NCBI GenBank assembly: GCA_964651385.1
Contig: CAZYYM010000050.1
Span: 1 to 24,789 of the forward strand
Source of the DNA: GCA-001735895 sp964651385
GTDB taxonomy: Bacteria > Pseudomonadota > Gammaproteobacteria > GCA-001735895
Direction: 5' to 3'
Length of the DNA stretch: 24,789 nucleotides
A program made the position numbers and the translations under genes. Under the pieces are notes generated by a model. The model saw only the letters and a program-made list of their open reading frames with translations, was not told where the DNA came from and made no database searches. The number at the start of each line of letters is the position of its first letter. The first letter of the stretch is position 1. Below are positions 13,505 to 22,132 of the stretch, one piece after another.

Positions 13505-14656
13505 ATGACAGATACGGCAAATATCGAAAATACCGGCACGGATCTCGATCAGAGCCGCAAGGAAGCCTATTTTACCGCTGGCCAGGGACAGTTAATCTGG
13601 TCGCGTTTCAAAAAACAGCGCTCGGCCATGATTGGCGCCGCGGTGTTGATTCTTTTAATCCTGTCAGGATTGTTTGCACCTTTCCTGACGCCCTATGATC
13701 CAACCATCAAGGGCCGTAATGCCGACTACCAGAACGGTGCGCCGAATCTGCCGAAGTTCTGGGATGAGAACGGTTTTTCCTTTCGTCCCTTTATTTATAG
13801 CTACGAACGCACGCGGTCGATTAAAACCAATTTCCGCTGGGTCAGCGAGGTTAACCGCGACAAGCGCCGTTACCTGGTACTGTTTCCCGAAGGTGACGAA
13901 TACACGCTGGCCGGAATCAAATTCAGGACACACTTGTTTGGTGTCAACGAAGGCAAGATTCATCTGTTCGGTACCGACGGAACGGGCAAGGATATCTACT
14001 CCCGAACTTTTCATTCGATCAATACATCGTTGGCGGTGGGCACTATTGGTGTTCTCATCGCCTTCATATTGGCGTTAATCATTGGTGGGGTTTCTGGATA
14101 TTATGGCGGCTGGATCGACTCGATCCTGCAGATGATCACCGACGCGGTCAGAACCGTTCCTGCAATCCCGCTATTCATGGCGATTGCCGCATTCATCCCG
14201 GATACAGTGAGCTCCGAGGGGCGCTTTTTTATCATTTCGATCATACTTGGCTTCATCGGCTGGCCGACCCTCGCCAGAAGGGTTCGAACCCATCTGCTGA
14301 CAGAACGCAACCAGGAGTATGTGCTTGCTGCGCAGTTATGCGGCGCCTCCCCGGGTCATATTATCGGCCGTCACCTGTTACCGAGTTTTACCAGCTATAT
14401 CATTGTCGATCTGATTATTTCGTTCCCTTATATGGTGCTTTCCGAAACCGCACTCAGTTTCATCGGCCTGGGCTTAAAAGAGCCGGTGAATTCACTCGGT
14501 GTCATGCTGCAAAACGTTACCAAGGCGGACGTATTGCTCAATTATCAATGGAATTTCATTCCGGTAATATTTTTTATTACGCTGGTGCTTGCCTTTGTTT
14601 TTGTCGGTGATGGATTACGAGATGCCGCTGATCCCTATACGGATACCAAAAGATGA
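13505..14656 (+). CDS. Dpp/Opp-type ABC transporter permease, DppC-like, with enlarged first periplasmic loop
   Basis: A 383-residue permease of the DppC/OppC family, the partner of the DppB-like protein. A cytoplasmic N-terminal tail (SRFKKQRSAMIGAAVLILLILSGLFAPFLTPYD) leads into TM1 at about 42-60. Between it and the conserved HLFGTDGTGKDIYSR segment (153-167) is a loop of roughly 90 residues, far longer than in typical DppC but known in YejE-like permeases. The EAA loop is YVLAAQLCGASPGHIIGRHLLPS at 272-294, and the protein ends with GDGLRDAADPYTDTKR. Its stop overlaps the start of the first ATPase gene (ATGA). The long loop may dock the unusually large binding protein (inference). Confidence 0.9.
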   Translation: MTDTANIENTGTDLDQSRKEAYFTAGQGQLIWSRFKKQRSAMIGAAVLILLILSGLFAPFLTPYDPTIKGRNADYQNGAPNLPKFWDENGFSFRPFIYSYERTRSIKTNFRWVSEVNRDKRRYLVLFPEGDEYTLAGIKFRTHLFGVNEGKIHLFGTDGTGKDIYSRTFHSINTSLAVGTIGVLIAFILALIIGGVSGYYGGWIDSILQMITDAVRTVPAIPLFMAIAAFIPDTVSSEGRFFIISIILGFIGWPTLARRVRTHLLTERNQEYVLAAQLCGASPGHIIGRHLLPSFTSYIIVDLIISFPYMVLSETALSFIGLGLKEPVNSLGVMLQNVTKADVLLNYQWNFIPVIFFITLVLAFVFVGDGLRDAADPYTDTKR

Positions 14657-15657
14657 CCAGTCCCCTGATTTCAGTGAAAGATTTAACCCTGCGATTCAAA
14701 ACCGATGAGGGGCTGGTCACTGCGGTTGAGAAAGTGTCCTTTGATTTGGCTGCAGGTGAAGTCCTGGGGCTGGTTGGTGAGAGTGGCTCCGGGAAGTCGG
14801 TAACGGCGAAATCGTTAATGTTGTTAAATCCGGATAACGCGGTATACGATGCGGAAAGCCGAATCACCTTAAACGTCGACGACAAATCAATCGATGTACT
14901 GTCGATATCCAACCCGAAAGATCTAATGATTGTTCGAGGCGGTGCGATTTCGATGATATTTCAGGAACCGATGGCCAGTTTTGCGCCCGCTATTTCCATC
15001 GGTGATCAAATGGTCGAACAGTTGCTTATTCATTCGGATATGAACAAAGCCAGGGCCAAAGAGATTTCCATTGAAATGCTGACCCGTGTCGGCATTCCTG
15101 ATCCAAAACAACGTTTTGGGCAGTATGCATTTGAATTTTCGGGCGGTATGCGCCAACGTGCGATGATTGCCATGGCGCTTTCAACCAAACCCAGGCTGCT
15201 GATCGCCGACGAACCGACAACCGCGCTCGACGTTACTATCCAGGCCCAGGTGATCGACCTGATGAAAGATTTGGTGAAGGAATTTCACATGGGGATTCTA
15301 TTCATCACCCATGACCTGGGTGTCATCGCGCAGACCGCAGATAAGGTGGCGGTGATGTATCTCGGCAAGCTGGTTGAAAAAGGTGCGGTCCGGCAGGTAC
15401 TGAGGAATCCGCTTCACCCCTATACACAGGGACTCTTACATGCGTTGCCAAGACTGGACGACCTGGATACACCGCTGACCCCGGTTAAAGGTGATATTCC
15501 GTCGCCCCTCGATCGGCCAACCGGCTGCGTCTTTAATACCCGTTGCCCGGTTTCACTCGGAGAGAAGTGCGAAACCCGGGTCCCGGTTTATACCAGTGGT
15601 GATGATGGTCGGCAGGTTGCCTGTCTGTTGGCAGAAAAAAATGGAGCTTCGGCATGA
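14653..15657 (+). CDS. Dpp/Opp-type ABC transporter ATPase, DppD-like
   Basis: A 334-residue nucleotide-binding subunit that powers import through the two permeases. Walker A GESGSGKS at 42-49, Q-loop FQEPMASF at 103-110, signature FSGGMRQR at 162-169, Walker B LLIADEP with catalytic Glu187, and switch His220 in FITHD are all intact. The C-terminal oligopeptide/dipeptide extension is present (GDIPSPLDRPTGCVFNTRCP, with clustered cysteines). The ATG overlaps the permease stop and the TGA overlaps the ATG of the second ATPase, so translation is probably coupled across the three genes. Confidence 0.93.
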   Translation: MTSPLISVKDLTLRFKTDEGLVTAVEKVSFDLAAGEVLGLVGESGSGKSVTAKSLMLLNPDNAVYDAESRITLNVDDKSIDVLSISNPKDLMIVRGGAISMIFQEPMASFAPAISIGDQMVEQLLIHSDMNKARAKEISIEMLTRVGIPDPKQRFGQYAFEFSGGMRQRAMIAMALSTKPRLLIADEPTTALDVTIQAQVIDLMKDLVKEFHMGILFITHDLGVIAQTADKVAVMYLGKLVEKGAVRQVLRNPLHPYTQGLLHALPRLDDLDTPLTPVKGDIPSPLDRPTGCVFNTRCPVSLGEKCETRVPVYTSGDDGRQVACLLAEKNGASA

Positions 15658-16664
15658 CCGGGAACCTTATTTCCACCACCGAACTGTCGGTTCATTTTCC
15701 ACTGCGAGGTAAGCTTTTCGGTCCACCACCGGTCGTACGCGCGGTTGAAAACGTATCGGTTCATATCGAAAAAGGCAGTTTCTACGGACTGGTGGGTGAA
15801 TCGGGTTCCGGCAAAACCACTTTTGGTCGGGCGTTATTGCGAGCCGCGCCCATCACCAAAGGCTCGGCCGTTTATACCGACGGCGAAGTCAGCTATGATC
15901 TTGCGGCTATCCATGGTGATGAGCTGAAAGAGTATCGAAAACGCGCACAGCTGATTTTCCAGGACCCCTATGCCGCACTCAGCCCGCGCATGACCGTCCG
16001 GGATATCATTGCCGAACCACTGGAAGTGATGGGATTGACCCGTTCACGCGACGAGACAGACCAACGAGTGCGTGAAATTGCTGCGAAGTGCCGCATCAAT
16101 CTCGAGCATCTGCGACGTTTTCCTCATGCCTTTTCCGGTGGTCAACGGCAGCGTATCTCGATCGCCCGCGCATTGGTTTCTAGCCCACAATTTATAGTTG
16201 CCGACGAAAGCGTTGCCGCCCTTGACGTGTCGATCCAGGCGGATGTACTCAACCTGCTGAAGTCGATTCAGCAGGATATGGGCCTGACTTTCCTTTTTAT
16301 CAGCCACGATCTCAGCGTAGTCGCACATACCTGCGATCACGTCGCGGTCATGTATCTGGGACGGTTGGTGGAAACTGCACCGACGCGTGAACTGTTCGCG
16401 GCACCGCGCCATCCCTATACCAAGGCGTTACTGTCGGCAATCCCGTCACTTGATCCCGATGACAGTGGCAATGTGGTGAAGCTGGAAGGCGAGATACCCT
16501 CGCCGACCAATCCACCGTCGGGCTGTAAATTCCAGACGCGCTGTCGCCATGCTATCGACATCTGCCGAAAACAAGAGCCGAAGCTTGAGCATCTGGGGTC
16601 GGAACACGATGTCGCCTGCCATCGATGGCAGGAACTGTCGGATGACCAGAGCATTTCAACTTAA
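15654..16664 (+). CDS. Dpp/Opp-type ABC transporter ATPase, DppF-like
   Basis: The second ATPase, 336 residues, forming a heterodimer with the DppD-like subunit. It has Walker A GESGSGKT at 48-55, Q-loop FQDPYAALSPRMTV, signature SGGQRQR at 161-167, Walker B IVADES with Glu185, and FISHDLS with the switch His. Walker B is followed by VAAL rather than the commoner PTSAL, a mild variation that keeps the catalytic Glu. The C-terminal domain has the Cys-rich SGCKFQTRCRHAIDIC segment usual in this family. It is the last gene of the transporter operon; the 175 bases before the next gene contain no clear terminator. Confidence 0.93.
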   Translation: MTGNLISTTELSVHFPLRGKLFGPPPVVRAVENVSVHIEKGSFYGLVGESGSGKTTFGRALLRAAPITKGSAVYTDGEVSYDLAAIHGDELKEYRKRAQLIFQDPYAALSPRMTVRDIIAEPLEVMGLTRSRDETDQRVREIAAKCRINLEHLRRFPHAFSGGQRQRISIARALVSSPQFIVADESVAALDVSIQADVLNLLKSIQQDMGLTFLFISHDLSVVAHTCDHVAVMYLGRLVETAPTRELFAAPRHPYTKALLSAIPSLDPDDSGNVVKLEGEIPSPTNPPSGCKFQTRCRHAIDICRKQEPKLEHLGSEHDVACHRWQELSDDQSIST

Positions 16665-16839
16665 GCAGCCAATGGGGAATATCGGCCTTGGCGAATTCAG
16701 GTAAGCTAATCGTCCATGGCGTGGTGTGCAAAGCGCTTCGCGATCACAGACCATTATCTCTCCTGCTATTGCCTCATATGCGGCACCATAAGGTTGCATC
16801 GATCTTGTTGCGACAACAGCTTTTCTGCGAGGACCACCC

Positions 16840-17580
16840 ATGAGAAATCCCAAACACACACTTTTCTGGATGTCGATTTACCTGTTAATTGTCGCTATCG
16901 TTTGTGTGCTTATCTACACGCCCTTGCAGTCTGCTTTTCAGGCAAACTGGGTTTTTAACACGCTAATATTCGGCGTGTTGATTATCGGGATATTCATATC
17001 CTACCGGCAGGTTGTGGTTTTATTCCCTGAACTGGAATGGATCGCATCTTTTCGTACCGGGGATACCGGATTGTCCGTCAAACAGGAGCCTCGTCTGCTT
17101 AAACCGCTGACACGTCAGTTGGGTGTTGATTTAAAAAAGGATCGTTTTCGTATGTCAGCGATGTCGCTGCGCACAGTACTCGATGGGATTCGAGGTCGGC
17201 TCGATGAGTCTCGCGAAATCTCCCGCTACATGATCAGCCTGTTGATATTTCTGGGTTTGCTGGGCACTTTCTGGGGACTGCTTGGTACCATCACTGCGGT
17301 AGGTAATGTGATTATTAATCTGACGATTGAAGGAGGTGATTTCAACAAAATTTTTAGTGAATTGCAGGCCGGTTTACTGGAGCCACTGAAAAGTATGGGC
17401 ACTGCATTTAGCTCCTCATTATTTGGCCTGGGAGGTTCGCTTGTTCTCGGGTTTCTGGATATCCAGGCCGGTCATGCACAGAATCGATTTTATGACGGTC
17501 TGGAAGAATGGCTGGCCGGTGTGACCAATCTGGTTGATAGTGATAACGGAGATGCGGGATCGTTTGATGGGATCGGATAA
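16840..17580 (+). CDS. MotA/TolQ/ExbB-like proton channel subunit
   Basis: A 246-residue inner-membrane protein with four predicted segments (about 10-28, 38-56, 130-158, 185-208). The MotA/TolQ/ExbB signature appears as FLGLLGTFWGLLGTI at 137-151 and as EPLKSMGTAFSSSLFGLGGSLVLGF at 181-205. It has no flagellar neighbours, lacks the long cytoplasmic domain of flagellar MotA, and directly precedes an OmpA-type partner with no spacer. It is therefore better described as a stator-like proton channel of unknown purpose. GAGG about seven bases upstream supports the ATG at 16840. The leader holds a small TGTTG-CGA-CAACA hairpin (16806-16818). Confidence 0.82.
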   Translation: MRNPKHTLFWMSIYLLIVAIVCVLIYTPLQSAFQANWVFNTLIFGVLIIGIFISYRQVVVLFPELEWIASFRTGDTGLSVKQEPRLLKPLTRQLGVDLKKDRFRMSAMSLRTVLDGIRGRLDESREISRYMISLLIFLGLLGTFWGLLGTITAVGNVIINLTIEGGDFNKIFSELQAGLLEPLKSMGTAFSSSLFGLGGSLVLGFLDIQAGHAQNRFYDGLEEWLAGVTNLVDSDNGDAGSFDGIG

Positions 17581-18900
17581 ATGTTAGGCAGTCGACGCCG
17601 CATCGTTACAAAAATCAACATATGGCCGGGTTTTGTCGATGCACTATCAGCGCTACTCATGCTGGTTATTTTTATGCTCCTGATCTTCACGCTGGCGCAG
17701 GCCTTCCTTGCGTTAACGGTTTCAGATCGTGACACCGAACTCGATCGCTTGAATGCCCGCTTATCAGAAATATCCAGCGCACTGCTGCTTCAGCAGAAAA
17801 CGAACCAGGCATTGTCTGAAAAAGTCGCTAGCTTACGTAATCAATACAACCAGGGTATTTTTTATCAGGATGCATTGAAAGAGCAGATTGCAGAACTGGA
17901 GAAAATCGTTGAAACTGACAAGGAGACTATTACCGTACAGCTCAGCGAAAAGGCCCAGTTACAGCACGACATTATTGCACTACGCGAGGTACGAGCAGAC
18001 CTTGAATTGCGCATCGCTAATCTGGTTGGGGTAATAGCAGATCGTGATCAGAACATCGTGCAGCTCGAAACCGAGCTGGATAAACGCCTGACTGAAATCG
18101 GCATGATTCGCGACAACAATAAATCGCTCCAGGCGAAATTGGCAGCACAGGAAAATGTGACCATGTTGGCGCAGAAGGAAATCAATAGGAAAGAATTTCG
18201 TATCCAGGACCTGGTAACCATTGTCTCCGATGCCGAAGAAGCCCTGTCGACAGAAAAGAAGCTCTCCGCCAGTGCGCAAGCCAATGTCAAACGCCTCAGC
18301 CTGCAAATTGATGACCTTAAAAATCAACTCGACGTCATTAGTCAGGCATTACAATTGGAAGAACGCAAAACAGCCGGCCAGCAGGCGGAACTGGCCGATC
18401 TCGGACAGAGACTGAATACTCTACTCGCTCAACGAGTGAATGAACTCGAAAGTTATCGCTCCGAGTTTTTCGGCCGCCTGCGCCAGGTACTGATCGAGAA
18501 TCCCAACATTCGTATAGAAGGTGACCGTTTCCTATTGCCCTCAGAATTATTTTTTGCGTCAGCATCAGCAACATTGGGGGAACAGGGTAAACAGGAGCTA
18601 AACAAACTGGCGCAGATCCTCAATGAAATATCGCTAGCGATACCAGACGACATCAACTGGATATTACGTATCGATGGTCACACAGATCGACGTCCCATCA
18701 ATAGCCAACGATTCCCTTCAAACTGGGAGTTGTCGACCGCACGGGCTGTTGCTGTCGTGCGCTATCTTGTACAACAGGGCGTACCACCAAAACGTATGAC
18801 AGCGGCCGGCTTCGGAGAATTTCATCCGGTTGATAGCGGGCAGTCAGCCGCAGCATTTCAACGCAATCGGCGCATAGAACTCAAACTGACCGGGCGTTGA
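17581..18900 (+). CDS. MotB/OmpA-like peptidoglycan-binding stator partner with long coiled coil
   Basis: A 439-residue protein in three parts. A short N-terminus and single membrane helix (18-46) carry Asp20 in WPGFVDALS, the position of the proton-carrying Asp of MotB (compare MotB Asp32). A long helical, Gln/Glu/Lys-rich stretch (about 47-290) with heptad-like spacing should form a coiled coil. A C-terminal OmpA domain (about 310-436) has DGHTDRRP at 365-372, NWELSTARA at 381-389 and NRRIEL at 429-434, which bind peptidoglycan. The ATG follows the stop of the MotA-like gene with no gap, which implies coupled translation and a fixed ratio. Together they form a proton-driven motor spanning membrane and wall. 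The roughly 240-residue coiled coil is much longer than the MotB linker. Confidence 0.82.
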   Translation: MLGSRRRIVTKINIWPGFVDALSALLMLVIFMLLIFTLAQAFLALTVSDRDTELDRLNARLSEISSALLLQQKTNQALSEKVASLRNQYNQGIFYQDALKEQIAELEKIVETDKETITVQLSEKAQLQHDIIALREVRADLELRIANLVGVIADRDQNIVQLETELDKRLTEIGMIRDNNKSLQAKLAAQENVTMLAQKEINRKEFRIQDLVTIVSDAEEALSTEKKLSASAQANVKRLSLQIDDLKNQLDVISQALQLEERKTAGQQAELADLGQRLNTLLAQRVNELESYRSEFFGRLRQVLIENPNIRIEGDRFLLPSELFFASASATLGEQGKQELNKLAQILNEISLAIPDDINWILRIDGHTDRRPINSQRFPSNWELSTARAVAVVRYLVQQGVPPKRMTAAGFGEFHPVDSGQSAAAFQRNRRIELKLTGR

Positions 18901-18951
18901 TGCATCGAGGGGAAGCTATCTGATGCCGCCCCCGGGCCGGTTTAACCGCAG

Positions 18952-20442
18952 TTACAACATTTTATGGATTAAATCGGCGAGTTTCTGGATGCCGGGCTCT
19001 ATCTGGTTGGCGGCAATTGATGAGTATCCCAGACGCAGGAAGTTTTGTGGTGCATCGTCCTGCATAAAACAGATATCGCCCGATTCGACCAGAATACCCT
19101 GATCCCGCGCCCGACTTTTAAGTTCGCGAGTGTCCAGTTTTTCGGGTCCTTTGACCCAGTAGGAGGTGCCGCCGAATGAGGGTATGCGAGTCGATTCGGG
19201 CAGATGCCTGTTTAGTGCATCACCCATAAGCTGCCAACGCTGTTGATAGGTTTGGCTAAGACGATGAATCAACGAGTCGTGGTGTCCCATCGATAAAAAT
19301 AACGCAACCAGTCGTTGATTATTGGTCGGTGGATGGCGCACCATCAACCGGCGCAGCGCGCGAGCTTCCTCGATCAGTGCGCGTGAACCGACCATATACC
19401 CCAGTCGTAATCCCGGCGCCAGGGTCTTTGAAAGGCTGCCGACATAAATGACGCGCTCCCCGCTATCGAGACTTTTTAAGGCCGGGGTGGGTTCGCCGAC
19501 GAAGTTTATTTCGCTTTCGTAATCGTCTTCGATAATGAGGAAATCGTGTTTTTCGGCGTCCTCGAGTAGCTGTTTACGACGTTCCAGCGGCATGGTGACG
19601 GTGGTCGGTGACTGATGACTGGGGGTGACGTAAATGAACTCACAGTTATTGACGGCATCGCCGGGTACAACACCATTTTCGTCGACTTCCAGCGGCACCA
19701 CTTTGGGAGATTTCAGCGAAAATATATTGCGTGCATCGGCATAGCCCGGGTTTTCGATACCGAGAGGCGTATTTTTGTCGATGAGCAGATCGGCCAGAAT
19801 GTATAAAGCCTGCTGTGCACCCATGGTGATGAGTATTTCATCGCGCGACGCCCAGACGCCTCGACGCGGCAGAATACGCGCCTGAATTTGCTCGATCAGC
19901 AAAGGGTCATCGGTATCGATATGATCCGGAGTGACATCCTGTATATCGCTGACACTCAATGCCTGCCGGCAGCACTCGCGCCAGTCGGCTACCGGAAATA
20001 GCGAGGGATCGAGTTGACCGAACAGGAATGGATAAGGGTACTTTTTCCAGTCCACCGGTTTGACAATATTGCGTTGTCGTGAGGGGTAGAATTTTATATG
20101 ACTATTCCAGTCAGGAGACGAGTGCTCTCTTTCGTGCTCCGGCGGCATCAAATTAACACGGCCTTTGAGCATGGTTTTATCGATAAAATAGCCACTGCGC
20201 TCGCGAGATAGCAGATAACCTTCGTCGATGAGCTGCTGGTAGGCCAGTACGACGGTATTTCGAGCAATTCCCAGGTGTTTGGCGAGTTCACGCGAAGAAG
20301 GCAAGGGAATTTCTAACGGCAATTTGTTATCGAGAATTGCTGTGACGATGGTTTCCCGCAACTGGCGTTGATAACTGACTTTGCGTTCGCTGGAAAGCTG
20401 AAACATACGGCTCCACATCATCTTATCCTGCCGATATTGCAT
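18952..20442 (-). CDS. tauR: MocR/GntR-family regulator with aminotransferase-like domain, TauR type
   Basis: A 496-residue MocR protein. An N-terminal GntR winged helix (about 15-85: LPSSRELAKHLGIARNTVVLAYQQLIDEGYL) is fused to a fold-type I PLP domain containing YVGSLSKTLAPGLRLGYMVG, whose Lys should bind PLP. Such proteins sense an amine through PLP. It diverges from a taurine:pyruvate-aminotransferase-like gene, the arrangement of tauR and tpa, so TauR is the best guess; other MocR roles cannot be excluded. The start at 20442 has only a weak GAG site; internal ATGs at 20421 and 20418 follow AGGATAAG and give the MWSR.F start common in the family, so the real protein may be 7-8 residues shorter. 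Confidence 0.8.
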   Translation of the reverse strand: MQYRQDKMMWSRMFQLSSERKVSYQRQLRETIVTAILDNKLPLEIPLPSSRELAKHLGIARNTVVLAYQQLIDEGYLLSRERSGYFIDKTMLKGRVNLMPPEHEREHSSPDWNSHIKFYPSRQRNIVKPVDWKKYPYPFLFGQLDPSLFPVADWRECCRQALSVSDIQDVTPDHIDTDDPLLIEQIQARILPRRGVWASRDEILITMGAQQALYILADLLIDKNTPLGIENPGYADARNIFSLKSPKVVPLEVDENGVVPGDAVNNCEFIYVTPSHQSPTTVTMPLERRKQLLEDAEKHDFLIIEDDYESEINFVGEPTPALKSLDSGERVIYVGSLSKTLAPGLRLGYMVGSRALIEEARALRRLMVRHPPTNNQRLVALFLSMGHHDSLIHRLSQTYQQRWQLMGDALNRHLPESTRIPSFGGTSYWVKGPEKLDTRELKSRARDQGILVESGDICFMQDDAPQNFLRLGYSSIAANQIEPGIQKLADLIHKML

Positions 20443-20470
20443 GTTTTAATTCTCTTTCTTCGCTTCGAAC

Positions 20471-20562
20471 TGGCTCATTACAAGGCTATATGGCATTGAG
20501 CCGACCATTTTGGACTCATTAATAGCTCTCCTCTGGCTCTATTGTATCCCCTTCAATATAAA
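20471..20562 (+). promoter_or_regulatory. Candidate TauR operators and tpa promoter
   Basis: Three related direct repeats lie in the divergent gap: TGGCTCATTA (20471-20480), TGGACTCATTA (20511-20521) and TGGCTCTATT (20534-20543). They resemble the CTGGAC(C/T)TAA direct repeats described for Rhodobacter TauR. The last overlaps a poor -35 (TGGCTC, 20534-20539), spaced 17 bases from TATAAA (20557-20562), as expected for an activated promoter. Confidence 0.5.
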
Positions 20563-20612
20563 TTAGCTTGTGTTTCAAACGACATTTAATAGCCACGGTA
20601 TGACCGGGGCAT

Positions 20613-20650
20613 CGGAAATTGCCCTCGGGTCGACTCAAATGCGGTTTCCG
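20613..20650 (+). other. Stable hairpin in the tpa leader
   Basis: CGGAAATTGC (20613-20622) pairs along its whole length with GCGGTTTCCG (20641-20650), ten pairs with two G-U, around an 18-base loop. It ends 26 bases before the tpa ATG and just upstream of the ribosome site GGAG. It could modulate translation or mRNA stability. Confidence 0.45.
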
Positions 20651-20676
20651 GCACAATAAACCTGTGGAGAATTATT

Positions 20677-22047
20677 ATGAAACCCAATGATTTAAGCGAA
20701 ATTGTCGGCAGTGACAAAAGCCATGTCTGGCATCATATCAGTCAGCACAAGCCGTTACAGACAACCGACCCGATGGTGATTGTCGAGGGCAAGGGGCTGC
20801 GCGTAACCGATATTAACGGACGCGAGTATCTCGATGCGGTATCGGGCGGTGTGTGGACGGTTAATGTGGGTTATGGTCGTGAAAGCATTGCCAACGCGGT
20901 ACGCGATCAGCTGGTTAAAATGTGCTATTACGCCAATTCGGCCGGTAATATTCCCGGTGCCCGGTTTGCCGAGAAGTTGATCGACAAGATGCCGGGTTTA
21001 AGCCGGGTTTACTATTCAAATTCGGGTTCTGAGGCCAATGAAAAGGGTTTCAAATTGGTGCGTCAGCTGGCGAGCCTGAAGAATGATGGGAAAAAACACA
21101 AAATTCTTTTCCGCGACCGCGATTACCATGGCACTACGATTACCGCCTTGAGCGCTACCGGCCAGGAGCAGCGCAAGGATCAATATGGTCCGTTTACACC
21201 TGGATTTGTTGAAGTGCCCCACTGCCTGGCTTACCGGGCAGCCAATGGCGATGACCCCGACTTTGGAGTGCAGGCCGCAAAAGAAATTGAAAAAGTGATC
21301 CTGCGCGAAGATCCGGATACGGTCGGGTCGATTTGCCTGGAACCGATAACAGCCGGTGGTGGCGTCATAGTGCCGCCCGAAGGTTACTTCGAGACCGTGC
21401 AGGATATCTGCCGTAAGTATGGCGTATTACTGCATATCGACGAAGTGGTTTGTGGCATGGGCCGAACCGGTAAGTGGTTTGGTTATCAGCACTTCGGCGT
21501 CAAGCCGGATATCGTTACCATGGCCAAGGGTGTTGCCAGTGGTTATGCGGCGATTTCGGTTACCGCTACCACCGAAGACCTGTTCAACGAGTTTCTCGCC
21601 GAGCCGTCGGAAAAAATGGCTTATTTTCGCGATATCAGTACTTTCGGTGGCGTCGCTGGCGGTCCTGCTGCAGCACTTGAAAACATGCGCATCATCGAAC
21701 AGGAAAATCTGCTCGAAAATGTCAACAATATGGGCGAATATCTGCTGGGTCGATTAAACGAACTGAAAGATAGGCACGAAATTATCGGCGACGTGCGCGG
21801 CAAGGGCTTATTTGTCGGCGCTGAACTGGTGAAAGACCGGGTGACAAAGGAACCGGTCGATGAGTCCGTAGCGGCAGCTGTTGCTGCCGATTGTCTCAGG
21901 CAAGGGGTCATGATTGGTCGTACTAACCGCAGCATGGCCGAGTACAACAATACGCTGTGTCTGAGTCCAGCGCTGATCTGCAACAAAGATGACATCGACG
22001 AAATCGTTCACTCTATCGATGTCGCACTGGGCAATTTGAACCTATAG
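20677..22047 (+). CDS. tpa: Class III aminotransferase, probable taurine:pyruvate aminotransferase
   Basis: A 456-residue class III PLP aminotransferase. Long stretches look like known taurine:pyruvate aminotransferases: HVWHHISQHKP at 16-26, AVSGGVWTVNVGYGRESIANAVRDQL at 54-79, SRVYYSNSGSEANEKGFK, and YGPFTPGFVEVPHCL. PLP contacts are Asp255 in HIDEV and Lys284 in TMAKGVASGY. The reaction would convert taurine and pyruvate to sulfoacetaldehyde and alanine, the sulfonate parallel of PhnW. The divergent TauR-like regulator supports this. No xsc, tauABC or tauXY gene is in the window, so the fate of sulfoacetaldehyde is not shown. A related amine (hypotaurine, beta-alanine or 2-AEP) is possible. 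GGAG lies eight bases before the ATG. Confidence 0.82.
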   Translation: MKPNDLSEIVGSDKSHVWHHISQHKPLQTTDPMVIVEGKGLRVTDINGREYLDAVSGGVWTVNVGYGRESIANAVRDQLVKMCYYANSAGNIPGARFAEKLIDKMPGLSRVYYSNSGSEANEKGFKLVRQLASLKNDGKKHKILFRDRDYHGTTITALSATGQEQRKDQYGPFTPGFVEVPHCLAYRAANGDDPDFGVQAAKEIEKVILREDPDTVGSICLEPITAGGGVIVPPEGYFETVQDICRKYGVLLHIDEVVCGMGRTGKWFGYQHFGVKPDIVTMAKGVASGYAAISVTATTEDLFNEFLAEPSEKMAYFRDISTFGGVAGGPAAALENMRIIEQENLLENVNNMGEYLLGRLNELKDRHEIIGDVRGKGLFVGAELVKDRVTKEPVDESVAAAVAADCLRQGVMIGRTNRSMAEYNNTLCLSPALICNKDDIDEIVHSIDVALGNLNL

Positions 22048-22068
22048 GCGGCAATTCATTTCATTGAA

Positions 22069-22094
22069 AGCCTGATCGTAGGCTGGCATTTTTT
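22069..22094 (+). terminator. Weak candidate intrinsic terminator after tpa
   Basis: AGCCT (22069-22073), loop GATCGT and AGGCT (22080-22084) form a perfect short stem; a six-T run follows at 22089-22094, but four bases separate it from the stem. Termination may be partial, letting some transcription reach the oxygenase gene 38 bases further on. Confidence 0.4.
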
Positions 22095-22132
22095 CGATAC
22101 AATAGGCCTTTAGTACTATTTAGTGGGAAGTC

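Noticed and set aside
16840..18900. Zorya-type anti-phage system
   Set aside because: The MotA/MotB-like pair recalls ZorA/ZorB, but the long coiled coil is in the OmpA partner rather than the MotA-like one, and no ZorC, ZorD or ZorE gene is nearby.
18901..18951. Bidirectional terminator between the convergent OmpA-like and MocR genes
   Set aside because: GC-rich bases and a CGGTTTAACCG dyad are present, but there is no adequate stem followed by a T-run on either strand.
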